From Euonymus europaeus (lineage: Eukaryota > Streptophyta > Magnoliopsida > Celastrales > Celastraceae): a stretch of 64,000 nt of DNA. This document shows, piece by piece, positions 43,901 to 56,898 of the stretch. The stretch is from the NCBI GenBank assembly GCA_963580455.1, contig OY756967.1:7648501-7712500 (forward strand), read 5' to 3'. Position 1 is the first letter of the stretch, and each line of letters starts with the position of its first letter. Position numbers and translations under genes: made by a program. The notes beneath the pieces are model-generated. The model did no database searches, was not told the origin of the DNA, and was given only the letters and a program-made list of their open reading frames with translations.

Positions 43901-45731
43901 GTCCTCTGACTGAATCAGATCAGCTTCAACTTGAAACCTAGCAGTCTCTGCTATGGGATCTCTGTAGAAGGCAGGAGAGCATTTGGCGTTAGAAATCTAG
44001 GCTGAGATGGATTAAAGAAGGGGATCATAACACTAAATTCTTCCACTCAGTTGCAAGTATGAGAAGGAAGATAAATTTCACATCTGCGATTCAAACTGAA
44101 GAAGGCCGATTTGAAGATTCTCCAAGCATAAGGAATGCCGTGTTTTCTCACTTCAAGCATCAATATTCATCTATTGGGTGGTACCAGATTGATATGCATG
44201 GTCTTAGCTTTAAGAAGCTAAGTTTGGATGAGGCTCAAAATCTAGAAATTCTTTTTTCTTATGTGAAATAAAGGCAACGGTCTGGAGTTGTGAGAGTTCT
44301 AAATCCCCATGACCGGATGGTTTCAACTTTATGTTCATCAAATGGGCTTGGGTTTTAATTTCTGGTGATGTTATGCGCATGATAGAGCGTTTTGGTGCTG
44401 ATAGCTTGAAAAAATTTCGCCCGATCAGCCTGATATCCAGCCTTTACAAAATTATCTCCAAGTCTCTTGCAAATAGGTTGAGAAGCCCCTTGACCTCGGT
44501 CATCAGTGAAGTTCAATAAGGTTTTATGCGAGATCACCAGATTATAGACTCTATATTAGTTGCTAATGAGGTTGTGGATTCTATCAAAAAAAGAAGGCAG
44601 AAGGGTTTTCTTATGAAGATGGACTTTGAAAAAGCCTTTGATTTATTTCAATGGGATTACATTGATCAGGTTGCCATCAATATGGGTTTCGGCCATATTT
44701 GGAGAAAATGGATTAGCGAATGTTTTCGATCAGCCAAGGCTTCCGTGTTAGTGAATGGCTCCCCAACTGAAGAAATAATGCTTGAGGGAGGCTGACGACA
44801 AGGTGATCCACTCTCTCCCTTCCTCTTTAATATGGTTGCAAAGGGACTTCATCAACTTGTGGTTAATGCGAAAAACAAGGGTCTCATTGAAGGCATTTGG
44901 GTGAGCACAAACTTTCCAGAGATTACTCATCTTCCATATGCAGATGATACAATTTTCTTTTGAAAATATAGTATCTCGGGCCTTTTAAATCTCACGAGAG
45001 TCCTTCACTGTTTTGAGCTTTTGTCGAGGCTGAAGGTAAATTTCCACAAGACCTCATTAGTGGGAATTGGAATGGACAATGCTGAAACCATCCAGATAGC
45101 TAAAGCTCTTAATTGCAAACATGATTCTTTACCTCTTCCTTACCTTGGAGTCCCTCTTGGTGGTGATATGTCCAAAGCTAAAATGTGGGAGCCGATTATT
45201 TTGAGAGTGAGGTCTAGGTTGGCTAAGTGGAAGGCGAAGAACTTATCAATTGGAGGGAGGCTGTCTCTAATCAAATATGTTCTTTCCAATCTTCCAATTT
45301 ACTTCATGTCGATCTTCAAAGTCCCTAAAAAGGTAGCTGTCAAGATTAAAAAACTCCAGCAGGATTTTCTGTGGGGAGACTTGAATAATAGGAGGAAAAT
45401 TCACAACATCAAATGGGAATGTGTGGTTAAATCGAAGAAGAAGGGAGGAGTTGGCATTGGCTCCATTCTTGACAAGAACAAGGCTCTCTTGTTCAAATTG
45501 ATTTGGAAATACAATAAATCGCAAGAATCTGAGAACACCATGTGGAAAAATGTGATTCAAGTTAAATATGATCTTCGAAGCACAATTACCTTTTATTCAG
45601 AATCTTGTAACCTTTCTTATCTTTGGAGGAATGTTCAATGCCTCCTTGATCCTTCTCGCGAAAATATCGAAGAAGCTATCAAAGGAGGTCTTGCCTTTAG
45701 CTGTGGAAATGGAAGTAATATTCTCTTCTAG
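43901..45731 (+). pseudogene. LINE reverse transcriptase
   Basis: RT landmarks in order: FRPISLISSLYKIISKSLAN, KMDFEKAFD, the RQGDPLSPFLFN segment just after a TGA, HLPYADDTIFF with YADD at 44937-44948, and YLGVPLGGDMSKAKMWEP, followed by the SRLAKWKAKNLSIGGRLSLI region. Stops lie near 44520, 44793 and 44962. The catalytic box is intact, but the polyprotein cannot be read through. Confidence 0.9.
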
Positions 45732-48600
45732 GAGGATTTATGGGTTGGAGATGCCCCGTTAAAAGATCAATTTCTGCGCTTATATGGTATCTCCAGTCTC
45801 CAAAACCAAACAATTCAAGGCTTTGGTTTGTGGAATGGTATTAACTGGGTGTGGAACATCCCATGGCGCAAATAGTTATTTCAATGGGAAGAAGAACAAG
45901 AAAATTTGCTGCTAGATGTCATAGGCAGAACAATTTTATGCCCTCAAAAAATGACAAGATTATTTGGCGTCATTCCGTGGATGGATCTTATTCAATTAAA
46001 TCCTTAATCTTTGCGTCAGATTTTTCAGAAATCTCTATGCTGGATATGGTGTCTAGTAAATCTTGAAAGGGATGGGCTCCGCCAAAAATTGAATTCTTTA
46101 CTTGGTTGGCAGTCCAAGGAAAAGTCAACACGTGTGATAGGCTTTTTCGGTTTGGAATTATTGATGAACAGCATGCTCAATGTCCATTTTGTTCCCAATT
46201 GATAGAATTAGTGGATCATCTTCTTCTACAGTGCAAACACTCCCTGACCATTTGGTATAAAATTATGTTATGGTGGGGGGTAACTTGGTGCGCTCCTGCA
46301 ACTCTTTGCTCTTTACTTGATGAGTGGCAATCCTTTGCTAGAGGAAAAATTCTGTCTAAGGCATGGAGATTCTTATTTTTAGCCACAGTGTGGACTCTGT
46401 GGATTGAAAGAAATCATCTTGTGTTTGAAAATAAACAAATCGAGTGGTCAAACATTTATTATCTGATCTTTGTTAGACTTGGGAATTGGATGAAGGCTTT
46501 AAATGTGGACTTTTAGTGCAGCGAGGCTGAGCTTATGTCCTCATCTGATATAATCCGCATGATTCAGGCTTCACAAAAAATTCCAAGATCAAGGAATGTG
46601 TGGTTTTCTCCACCAACAAGCTTTGTAAAATGGAACATAGATGGTTTCGTTCAGAGAGGGAAAGCTGGGATTGGAGGTGTTTTAAGAGATTCAAAAGGTA
46701 ATTTTTTATGCATTTTCTTGGGTGCTTCAGAATTTCTTGGACCAAATTTCATTGAAGTAAAGACTATTAGAATGGCGCTGGATATTTCGTCAAAAAATGC
46801 TTGTCTCGTTGAGTCAAATCATCATGGAATCTGACTCAAGGAATGCTATCAATTGGCTGCTCGATAGAAACTCAAATCCTTGGGGATTGGAGATGGACTT
46901 CAATGATATTTTTAATCTAATTGCTTCTTTGAATAGCGTCTCTTTCAGGCATATTTGGAGAGAGTCAAATTGTAACGCCCCATTCTCTGATATTCCAATA
47001 TTAGTCTATTATACGGAACGCTACCCATAATTAACATCTATCATTAGACCACCCCTATATATATACCTACATATAAATATATATATAAAATAAATTCATC
47101 TCCCGCGATCACTAACCATAATTAATACCGCAATAGTCACATTCTCCACATAAATAATAATAAACTGATAATATTCAAAATTTCGAATCTGTGCAAAAGC
47201 ACTTATTTTCGTCCAACAACTAATAAAATAGGCAAAATGTTATCATAATAATACTAATAATAAAACTATCCTTCCCTCCTCTCGTTTATTCTTTAATTTA
47301 AAATAAAGCACCAACTCCTGACACATGAGCATCTTCATCACGGATCCGCAACACTAACATCAAGATCTACATCAGCACGCTCTTCTGTGAATTCATTACC
47401 TGCGTCATGGAATTTAGTGAGCCAGGGCTCAGCAAACAATAATTATGCATGCATGCACATGATTCTCAATTAAAAACTGTTGTCATTTAAATCATATTTT
47501 CCAGTACTTGGGCCCTAACCTTGGCAGACTACTACAGAGCAACCGGTCGGGATTTTCCATATTGTTTGTTCTACCATAGAACTCCTTTCATTTCAAAATT
47601 CCCTTCTTTCACCTTTTGATATACCTCAACAGTCACATGCCAGTACACCCCCTCTGTAGTGATCATACCAGATCCTTAAAACATTATATCATCCATTTAG
47701 CCATTTAATATATGATGGAATGCATGACATGTCAGTAAATATCGCATTCATAACCATAACAATATTTATCAGTCCAGCAATCACAATATACAATAAACAC
47801 ATAGCATGAATTTCACAATTAATTCACCATACCCACATACCACACCACAATACAACTCATCACAGTAATTCCATAACATAGTGAATTATTACTTACCGTT
47901 GTCAGCTTTCCCAAAACTCCCCTTTAAATTACTAGTGAATCGGTCCCTTCCTGAAATTCCAATACACCTAATTTAATTACAATTTATAATTAATTAAAAT
48001 TTAATAATTTTATTTACCTGAACCGGGTCTGCCAAACACCGTGCAGTGAGTCCATTGCCATCGTCCGTTACCTGTTTCGGGGTCAGAGTTGCTCGGATTT
48101 TGACTTTGAAGCCTCTAGTTTCGTGCGCTTTCTTCCTCTCTTTGGCGGCCGGAAAACGACTGGTTCCTTCCGAAACACACACCACTAGCCTCCTGACACC
48201 GAGCTCGTCGTTCCCGTGCCCTCGCCTCCGCAAACACTCGCCGTTTCCAGAATTTCGCTTCTTGTCGCCGCCTCCTCTCTCCTTGGAAATTAGGGTTTTG
48301 TTTTATTTTTCTTTGTTTTCGTGCCTTCCCCCTCCCCCTTTTCTTTTCTTTTGTATTTATTTTTATTTCCTAAATGTCACCCTTCTATTTTACATTTCTG
48401 CCCTCAGATGCCTAATGTATTACCCTACCTTCTCCGTATCCATCTATTAATTCTATTTATTTATTAATTAACTCTATTTGTTTATTTATTTATGCCTACT
48501 TAAAATTCGGGAATATTACACAAATTTAGTGGCTGATGCTCTAACAAAACAGGGTTGTGATAGGACTTCTTTGCTTGTAGCATGGATTTTGGAAAATTGA
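45732..48600 (+). pseudogene. LINE zinc-binding and RNase H region, interrupted
   Basis: A zf-RVT-like segment (LFRFGIIDEQHAQCPFCSQL, then DHLLLQCKHS; 46106-46516) is followed by RNase H (WNIDG, GIGGVLRDSKG, IMESDS and FRHIWRESNCN). At 46970 the solo LTR intervenes. The end resumes at 48521 with NLVADALTKQG and stops near 48600. The last catalytic Asp (VADAL) is therefore separated from the rest. Confidence 0.87.
46971..48520. mobile_element. Solo LTR (1550 bp) inside LINE RNase H
   Basis: Begins TGTAACGCCCCATTC and ends GGGAATATTACA, with a CAAAT target duplication (46966-46970 and 48521-48525). Joining the flanks restores continuity of the LINE sequence. The TGTAACGCCCC start is like LTRs of some plant Ty3/gypsy elements. 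A CT-rich, more GC-rich stretch at 48010-48300 contains a 134-codon frame that I regard as chance. No internal region remains. Confidence 0.93.
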
Positions 48601-50377
48601 TGTTGTTGTGGCTGTGTATTAGAGGTGGAGGGGGAATCAAGTGGGTCTTTCAGCTGCAGAATTTATGCAATACATGGTTGTATGATTTCTCTTCGAGAAA
48701 TCATATGGATAGGTTGCATCTTGGGTTAGATTTCTGAGTGTGAGAGGTGGGATAATTATGTGGGTTATAGAGATTTTTAGTGGTTTGGGGGAAACCCGAG
48801 AAACGGTGAGGCTTTTCTGGAGTGGGGGAAAAAATGAGAGATAGTGAGATTTATAGTGGTTAGGCAGGAACTCGAAGGATTGATTTTAGTGTGAAGGAAT
48901 CTCGAGCGTTTGCATAAGTCTCTTTGAGGAGTGTTACTGAGTGAGGCAGCTGTTATCTAACCTATCCTCATTCCATTCCCCTTCTTTTCTTGTTTTGCAG
49001 GTCTCATTGCTGCCACAGAGTGTGTGGAATGTGAGTGAGAACCTTCAAAATTGGGAAATACGAGTGAAATGATAGATGAGAATCTGGTTGCAATTGGGGG
49101 TGGGGAATCTCGAGTGAATTGGGAGGCATTAGTGAGAAATAAACACGAGTAGTGGAGAGGTTTAGCGGATACAAGTCACTGCCTTCACTAACCAACCTTT
49201 CCCTATTATTTTCTTTTTGTCTTGCAGATCTTGTAGATGCATGGAATTTATAGAATGTGTAATTTGAGAGCCAGTGAGATCCTCCAAATATTGGGAAACA
49301 CGAGTGAATGGTAGGGGAAATTAGGAGTGTAAGTTTTTAGTGGGGATTTTGAGAGATGTGATTGCTGAACCTTGGGTATCTTACTCAAGTATGGGTGCCT
49401 TCTATATGTTGGCTTTCTTGATTTATTCTCCTATGATGATCCGATGTCCCTTAAGGTGTTGAAGCTCATCTTAGTGTTTTTTCCCTCATGCTGCTACTTT
49501 TGGCTGGTGGATTGAGTTTCTGTGAATCATGGATTCTGGGATTTATTTCCTCCTCATGTTTCATTGAAGGTCTTGTAATTCTGGATCAGCAAATGCATTT
49601 ATGGAATTTTGATTTTTTTTTCCAATACGAGACTATTTTGGTTGGAGGTTATATGGCCCTTATTCATACCTTTTTGGAATTGTCTCAAGTCAAGATTATT
49701 TATGGTCTTGGAAATCAGTTTTCTACAGTTGCAATCATAAAAAGTATTTACATGTCATCACTCTGGAATGTGATTCAATCTCAGATTTTCTTGAAATCAC
49801 TCAGACTGTTGTTCAAGCAGCTACAGAGTCTACAGAGTTTATATTTCTGAAGTCCTTGCCCATATTAGAGATCATCTCAATTTTGTTCTCATATTTAGTC
49901 CTTCATGTTCACATTGAAAGTTGGAGGGGCTGCTGTGGAATCATCACAAGACCAATGCTGCTGCTAAAAAGACATTGTTCACTTTAGTTTATGGATGATT
50001 GTTGCTGTTAAAAGGCCATTGCTCTTGGCCACGGCTCATGGTTGCCATAGAATGAATTCTTCCTCTTATGTTTGGCTTCTCTAATATGTTGAGGTCATTT
50101 ATCTTATGGTGGTTCAAAGCTTGGGAGGCTCTTCACTCAAATGAGGGGCTGCTGAAGTTCTTTTTTGAATGTTGTTCTTGTTGGTTCTCTGCTGGTTGTG
50201 GCCATCTGTCAGTGTTGTTCTTGTTGATAGGATTAGTTTTATAATTTGTCCGTTGGATTTATATGCGTCTAATGTTGGTCGGACTAATTATCTTGTATTG
50301 AATTCTATGTTGTATGCTAAGGATCGCCTTAGTTTTTTTCAATTAATAAAACTTCATTTTATTGATCAAAAAAAAAA
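48601..50377 (+). other. LINE 3' region and poly-A
   Basis: Noncoding sequence with repeated GGGAA/CGAGTGAAT-like phrases (48800-49330) and several short chance frames (for example 49488-49850). It ends with AATAAA and ten A residues. It could include another insertion that I cannot delimit. Confidence 0.55.
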
Positions 50378-52938
50378 TATTCATTTCTGAAAGGTAGAAG
50401 TTTACAGAGGATTTCCTATATGGGAGAAATGGGAAGTTTGGGGAATTTCGGTAAAGCAATTTACATTTATATGATAAAAATGACACTTTTGATGATATAA
50501 TCTAAACTGCAATAACTCAACAGCTAGTCAGTTACTTGTATCATCAAATTCTTTTTTGGAGACAAGGAAAGCCTTGTGCTTTGCACTCGTAAACCCCGGA
50601 CACTTGAAGTGCCTACTCACCCCAAGCATCTTGAAAACCGGCTACACAATCAGAGTCAGCTGGATGCATTTATCCTGAGTCAGGGAACATGTCCGGGGGA
50701 CTACTCATACCGTGTTCTTCAAATTGAAATTTATTAAAAACATTTGCTTCCAAATTTGTTACAATAAACCAAATATTTAATGAGATTACGCCATATTTTG
50801 TATCAAGTACTTCCACCAACATTACGGTCCATGGCAACACTTTCTGTGCGGGAGTTCAAAACCATTACTTCTTTCAAAATAGATTTCGGAGTGATTCTAT
50901 TTCCTACAAATTAATTTCAACCCAACTCGAAATCTCCCAAGCCATGCTCTTTTATGACACAAATAAACTAAAATGACCTCGCACTTCCACTCCACCTCAG
51001 AACCATTATGGAAAATAGAAAAGAACGATTCTAAAACACAACAGGAAGCAAAAAATGGAGACTCTCATAGCCGGCGAGACAGAACACGAGATGACCGAAT
51101 TGAGAAATGATCTGTGTGATACCTATCTTCCCCAACACCCATGTAAACATCTCAATTCCTTCAATCTGTATCTCGCAAAAAAACTCCTGCTCACTGTTGT
51201 GCTACAACTTTCGAGTTCACTGCGCTTCTTGGAGGTACGTACGAAGTATTCAGTTATTAATTTTGGTTGATTGTGTTAGGAAAAATTCAGCTATTTCCAT
51301 AAGTTCGCTTCATATAATAACAAACAATCTGCATTCTTAAAAAATGGCATAGATTCTTCATATCTGCTAATTAAAGAATCAAAGTCACGTAAAGAGGTCG
51401 TCGATACCAAATTATAAAAAATAGGCTTTGTCAGAAGAATTGACATAATAACATTCGTCCTTGACACACACAAAAAATATTGAATTATTTTAAAAAAAAG
51501 TTTGTTTGATCATCAAGATTCAACTTTGTTGAGAAGAAACAATGAAAATAACTTAAAATTTCAGAAGACTCAAATAATTACATTAAAAAAGAAAAAGTGC
51601 TGAAGTGGAACAAACTTATGATTGTAATCAATTTTGTTGTAGAAGGAATAGAAATTATAAAGAGGGCAAGAAAGTAGAGATAAATAGCGAAAATAGAATA
51701 CAATACAGTATGGCCAATACCATCTGTCAAGAGAAATTAGTTGTGCATGGCTCAGCTCTTACCTTGCTGTATGTAGTTGTTGTTCCAAAGCAAAGTTTGA
51801 TAACATCAAACAATCCCATTCCTACAAGAGGACATGTAAAACTACTTTACTAAGCAATAAAATGATACAATCCAAAAATACTAGAGCAAGTACATTATAA
51901 CTGAAGTTTGATCAACTCTACAATATTAACACATGGCAAACAAGCTCACCTAGTAAAAATAAAGTAGAGCCAAAAAGAGTCTTTTTGATTGTTGTTCTCA
52001 CAACGTCTCTCTCTTCTGTCTCTCACTCACCAACCTCTCCTCTCCTCTCCAACTGAGCTGCAGTTCATGTTTATTAACTTTATTACTCTCATAGATACAC
52101 CAACCAGACCCCCTGGTATGTTATTGATAGAAAAATTATTTACTATGAATTTTCAATTCTTAATTTTTGGCTTCAAATTTCAAGATTTATCTTGATGTCT
52201 GATGCGTGGTTTTGTTCTGTCTATTTTCCCTTCTCACCAGTATTTCTGTTTGTTTCTTCTTCCTTGAAAGTTTTAATTTTTAGAATGGGTGTTAAATTTA
52301 TTTTGTACAGTTTATTTTCTTATTTTACTTTTTTTATTGGATGTTTATTCATTGCTTTGCTCATATCAGTTTTTGTAAAATTGATTTATGATCATTCAAG
52401 CTAGCTCTAATTGTAGGAGTTGATGTGCTACATAATTTCATCTTCAATTGGAATCTGTTTCTTGCATGGATTCGAATTAGGCTTGCATTCCATGAGAGTT
52501 GTAGGTTTTACCTTGTGACTAGTGTAAAGAAAATTATTTTGCCTGCTTTATACTTCCATGATTTCTTGTTTCCTTCCCATGGTGTCACGGAAACCTTCAT
52601 GGAGGGACTCTAGAAGAATCTTCATTTCTTTCTTCAATTTTGCAAAGCTTGAAATGTTGTGACTTGAAATTTTAGTAAAGAATCTAAATATAGAAATTAT
52701 CTTCTTCTATGATATATTGAATAAAGCTGCTATGAGACTTATTTTTTTAGGAAATAATTTTATGTTTTGATTTTGTTTTCTTTGATAGTTTCTTATCTAA
52801 GGCTGCAGTTGGTAAACTTTTGTGAAACAGTTTCGGAAATCATTATGAATTTGAGAGATCCAATAGCACATTCGTGGGACTTCGGTTGTGATTCAAGCTT
52901 GAAAAAATTTTAAGCTGAAATACAAGGGCAAAAAGCAA
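50378..52938 (+). other. Intergenic; possible small exon near 51055
   Basis: A short frame 51055-51270 (METLIAGETEHEMTELRNDL at its start) is followed by a GTACGTACG donor-like string near 51236. It might be a first exon or a remnant, but I know no family for it. 51995-52050 is CT-rich, as in plant 5' leaders, and may be the leader of the REL2-like pseudogene downstream. The rest is AT-rich. Confidence 0.3.
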
Positions 52939-53514
52939 ATGGGATGCTCTGCATATCAAAGCTAGATGATAAAGAGGTAGTTGAGCTTTGTAAAGATCAT
53001 AATTAATTCATTAAGCAAGTTGTAGAGCAAAGAGCTCAATTTGCCTCCTGTCACTTGACCTATATTCAGTCCTCGAAAAGAGTTTATGTAGTTCCTCATG
53101 AATTTATTGAAGAAGATAAGCCTCGTGAATTCCTGCTAGAGTCGTTTATGACCCCACCACCATTAGCATCGATAAAGAAAGCAAGTCCTGGTTTCATATC
53201 AATTTCACCGAATTCCTTCACACTGGAACCGATCCTATCTCGGCCTAATTCAACATTAAAGGTGAATTACTTGAGATCAGGTGTGAATTCGGCTGTTTCA
53301 GTTGAGGAAAGACCTCAGTCACCAGAGATTTTCTGAGTGGCGTCCTACTCACTAGTGCATCAGTTTGGGGTTGATAGTTTTTCTCAATGCAAACCCCACC
53401 AATGAGTTCTTCATTTTTCTCTTACTCCCCCAACAATCAGCCAAACATCCCTCCTCCTTCACCTAGAAACTTCCAATGGGACTTCTTTTGGAATCCATTT
53501 TCATTATTAGATTA
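52939..53514 (+). pseudogene. REL2/NRG2-like pseudogene, exon 1 left part (DUF630)
   Basis: After MGCS the frame shifts, then reads SKLDDKEVVELCKDH, a TAA, FIKQVVEQRAQFASCHLTYI, REFLLESFMTPP, SPGFISISPNSF, STLKVNYLRSG and VSVEERPQSPE, then a TGA at about 53335 followed by short frames to the gypsy insertion at 53515. This is the DUF630 domain and the following Pro/Ser-rich linker. Confidence 0.9.
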
Positions 53515-53850
53515 TGATACAACCGTGACAAGATTCCAATCCCCAACAACACAACAATAAGGAGATAAGAAGATAGTTTAATATAAAAGACTGATTGCTC
53601 GAGGAATCAGCACCTGCAAAACAAGGTTCAACTACAGTCATCCAGAATGAATCTCCCTAAATTCAAAAGCCACTAAAATAACACAGGACCCAACAAAATT
53701 ACTCAACAGTACAGTCCCAACACAATAATTACAAAATAACCATAACACTAACGTGTTTTCCTTCTAACAAACACCTTCTGGAACCTCTGGGCCTCATGGG
53801 CTTCACCTTCTGCCCCATATCCTTGGCTTGGCACGTCCTGGGTTGTATCA
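53515..53850 (-). repeat. 3' LTR of the gypsy element (336 bp)
   Basis: Left in the window but downstream in element orientation. The adjoining TTACTTCCCCCCAAAAG (53851-53867) is the complement of a purine-rich tract that would prime plus-strand DNA. Confidence 0.93.
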
Positions 53851-54973
53851 TTACTTCCCCCCAAAAGAGCCACCTTGTCCTCAAGGTGGAAGTCTGGAAA
53901 GAGTTTATTGATAACCTCAAAATTCTCCACGTGACATCGGCAGAACTCAAATCCTTCCAGCGCATCAGAACTTCTTGTTCTCCTTGCGCATTGCTACGAC
54001 TATCCGCCGGTTGAACCTGGAGTTCTAACTCCTCAGATAACATGGGTGGCAGAGGCAGAACCTCCGTAGAAGATTGAGGAGCTAACTTGAGTTGCGAAAT
54101 ATGAAAAACAGGGTACACCAAAGCACCTGTAGGCAGCTGGAGTTTATAAGCAACTTGCCATACTCAAGCCAGAACCTCGAAAGGGCCATAGTATCGAGGA
54201 CCCAGTTTCTCGTTTGGTTTAGAAGCCAAAGATTTGAGACGATACGGTTGCAACCTCAAATAAACTTTATCACCAGGTTCAAAAGAAACGTCGCGCCGCT
54301 TGCCATCCGCCACCTGCTTCATGTGAACTTGAGCCTGATGAAGATGTTGTTTCAATTCAGATAAAATGGACTCCCTATCCACCATCTTTTAGTGAACCGC
54401 AGGCACGAGACAGTCCTCAGAATAAGCTAAGATCTGTGGTGGATCACGCCCATAAAGAGCCTTGAATGGAGTCAGCTGGGCAGCACTATGGAATGAAGTG
54501 TTATACCATAATTCAACCCAATGTAACCAATCAACCCACCGCTTGGGATTGTTATTCACCGCACAACGCAAATAAGCCTCCATACTACGGTTCACTACCT
54601 CCGTCTGACCATCCGTTTGAGGATGATATGCAGAACTGAAATTCAATTGCGGCGCCAAACGGAATAATTATTTCCAAAAGATACTCATAAACAGCCGATC
54701 TCGGTCAGTAACAATCGACCGAGGAAACCCATGTAATTTAACCACCTCCTTAGCAAAAAGCTTCGCCATTTCAATCGCTGTAAAAGGATGTCCCAACGGA
54801 AGGAAGTGACTATATTTCGTCAGCCTATCCACCACCACTAGAATAGTATCCAATCGCCACGCGCGAGGGAGGCTAGTAATAAAATCCATTGTCAAATCAT
54901 CCCAAGCATGCTGAGCAAGTGGTTGTAACAACCCAGCAACCCGTGAATTGGAAACTTTATTTTGTAAGCACAC
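53748..54973 (-). pseudogene. gypsy integrase core and chromodomain
   Basis: The core has WDDLTMDFITSLP, VVVDRLTKYSHF, SIVTDRDRLFMS and AYHPQTDGQTEVVNR, which give the D, D and E positions. The chromodomain region follows (GEQEVLMRWKDLSSADVTW, then in another frame FPDFHLEDKVALLGG). In-frame stops lie near 54665, 54387 and 54165. Chromodomains target chromoviruses to heterochromatin. Confidence 0.88.
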
Positions 54974-55006
54974 GGTACAAGAGGCGACAAATTGTTCAAC
55001 ATCTTT

Positions 55007-56131
55007 CTATAGCCCTTCCCAGTAGAGCACACTGGATAACCTTTTAAAAGTCTTCAACACACCTGCGTGACCGCCCCCAGGGGAGCTATGAAACTCATGA
55101 AGTAACAGGGGCAGCCGAGTAGAAGATTTGGAAATCACTAAGCGATCATGAAAGAATAACACCCCGTGGCGAACTTGATACCCCGGGTGACTAGCACGGT
55201 CCAACAGTAAATCCTGAATAAGTATCCGTAATTGAGCATCGTTACTAGTTTCCTCAGCCAATATAGAAAAATCTGCACAGTGACATTTAGAAAGGGCTTG
55301 GAACTGTAAGGATAAGGAAGTCAAAGCCAATGCAGGAGGCAAGGTGTCGGCCACTTCCGCCAAAAAGTGAGCAGCAAATGATTGGGTCTTCCGCGATAGG
55401 GCATCAGCAACGCGGTTTTCAGTGCCTGGCTTATATTCGATATCAAAAGAGAAGCCCAATAATTTAGATAACCATTTTTGTTGTTCCATAGTCAACACTC
55501 GCTGCTCCGACAAGAACTTCATACTACGTTGATCGGTGAGGATGGTAAAATGCTGACCCAATAAATAATGGCGCCATTTTTGAACGGCAAAGACAATAGC
55601 CATCAATTCACGCTCATAAACTGATTTCAATTGAGCACAATCAGAAAAAGCTTGGCTAAGGAAAGCCAAAGGGCGACCCTCTTGCATGAGAACTGCCCCA
55701 AATCCCTTTCCCGATGCATCCGTTTCCAGAACAAATGATTTAGTAAAATCTGGAACTGTGAGCACCGGAGGTGCAGTCATAGCTAACTTGAGCTGTTCAA
55801 AAGCCTGACTGGATATTTCGGTCCAGTGGAACGCCTGCTTCTTTAAAAGAAAAGTTAAAGGCTTGGCCAGCAGTCCATAGTTACGAATAAAGCGTCGGTA
55901 GTAACCGGTTAGACCCAGGAAAGCACGTAATTCCTTGACATTCTGAGGAGTGGGCCACGCCAAAATATCTGAAAGTTTCTGCGGATCAGCCGCCACCCCA
56001 GCCTCTGAAATCACATGGCCCAGATACTCAAGCTCGCGCTTCCCAAAGGAACATTTCTTCCGATTTACCACCAATTGGTGATCGCGCAAGACTGCCAGAA
56101 CCGCTGATAAATGGTGGCAATGCTCCTGCAT
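55007..56131 (-). pseudogene. gypsy RT thumb/connection and RNase H
   Basis: A 374-codon frame: CSFGKRELEYLGHVISEAGV, LRAFLGLTGYYRRFI, RNase H (LETDASGKGFGAVLMQ, YERELMAIVFAV, LTDQRSMKFL) and ENRVADALSRK, then an integrase zinc-binding start. It begins immediately after the point where the RT catalytic segment is missing and ends at a TAG. Confidence 0.9.
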
Positions 56132-56898
56132 ATCTTGCGAAGGAAAGGCCGGAATACCTCATTCATAAGGGATTGGAAAGTAGCTGGCGCATTCGTAAGA
56201 CCGAAGGGCATAACAAGAATCTCATAATGGCCCTCGTGAGTGCGAAATGTTGTTTTAGGAATATCGTCGGCTCTGACTCGGATTTGGTGATAACCCGATT
56301 TCAAGTCCAACCTGCTAAAAATGGCAGCGCCTGCAAGCTCGCCAAGGAGTTCGTCAATCACGGGGATTGGAAATTTATCCTGCACAGTGAGCTTATTGAG
56401 CGCCCGGTAATCAACACAAAATCGCCAGCTTTCATCTTTCTTACGAACCAACAGAACAGGACTCGAAAACGGGCTGTGGCTGGGCTGGATGATGCCTGCG
56501 ACTAACATCTCTTGTGCCATTTTCCCGATTTCATCTTTCTGGTGATGAGGGTATCGATATGGTCTGATATTGGGTTGGACGGCTCCTTCACGCAACACAA
56601 TCGCGTGATCCTGGGAACGCTGGGGAGGCAACGCCAAGCGCGAAGCAAACACCTCTGAAAAAGATGTCAACACAACAGCTAATTCTGGTGCCTCCTCAAA
56701 CTGTGACTCCGACTGGGAGGGTGAGATCACAGATAACTCCACCCAAAACAGTTGAGATGCTGCACGACAAGTTTTGAACATGGTCTTCACAGAAACACAA
56801 GTGCGGGGTAACGTCGGATCCCCTATCAGAGTGAAATCGGCCACCTGGTGGTCGAAGGTCATCGTGAGCTTATTATAGTTACAAGTGAAATCACCCAA
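56065..56898 (-). pseudogene. gypsy RT fingers/palm, catalytic motif deleted
   Basis: Holds [61 protein letters not shown] and [20 protein letters not shown]. After RPFLRK, the segment that should carry the YxDD/FxDD box is absent and the next domain continues in another frame at 56131. The deletion is not a multiple of three. The element cannot make active RT. Confidence 0.9.

Larger units (their letters stand above)
40250..50377 (+). mobile_element. L1-type LINE, nearly full length, split by a solo LTR
   Basis: The order is GA-rich 5' leader, RRM-containing ORF1, endonuclease, RT, zinc-binding region, RNase H, long 3' region, AATAAA signal (50344-50350) and a ten-base poly-A (50368-50377). 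Many stops and frameshifts are spread over the element. RNase H is interrupted by a solo LTR (46971-48520). Without that LTR the element is about 8.6 kb, large for a plant LINE, mostly because of a roughly 1.8-kb 3' region. I found no flanking target duplication, and the 5' limit is approximate. Confidence 0.85.

Noticed and set aside
48046..48450. 134-codon frame
   Set aside because: It lies wholly inside a solo LTR and has low-complexity Phe/Leu/Pro composition.
49488..49850. 120-codon frame in the LINE 3' region
   Set aside because: No domain, hydrophobic random composition, and located in noncoding DNA.
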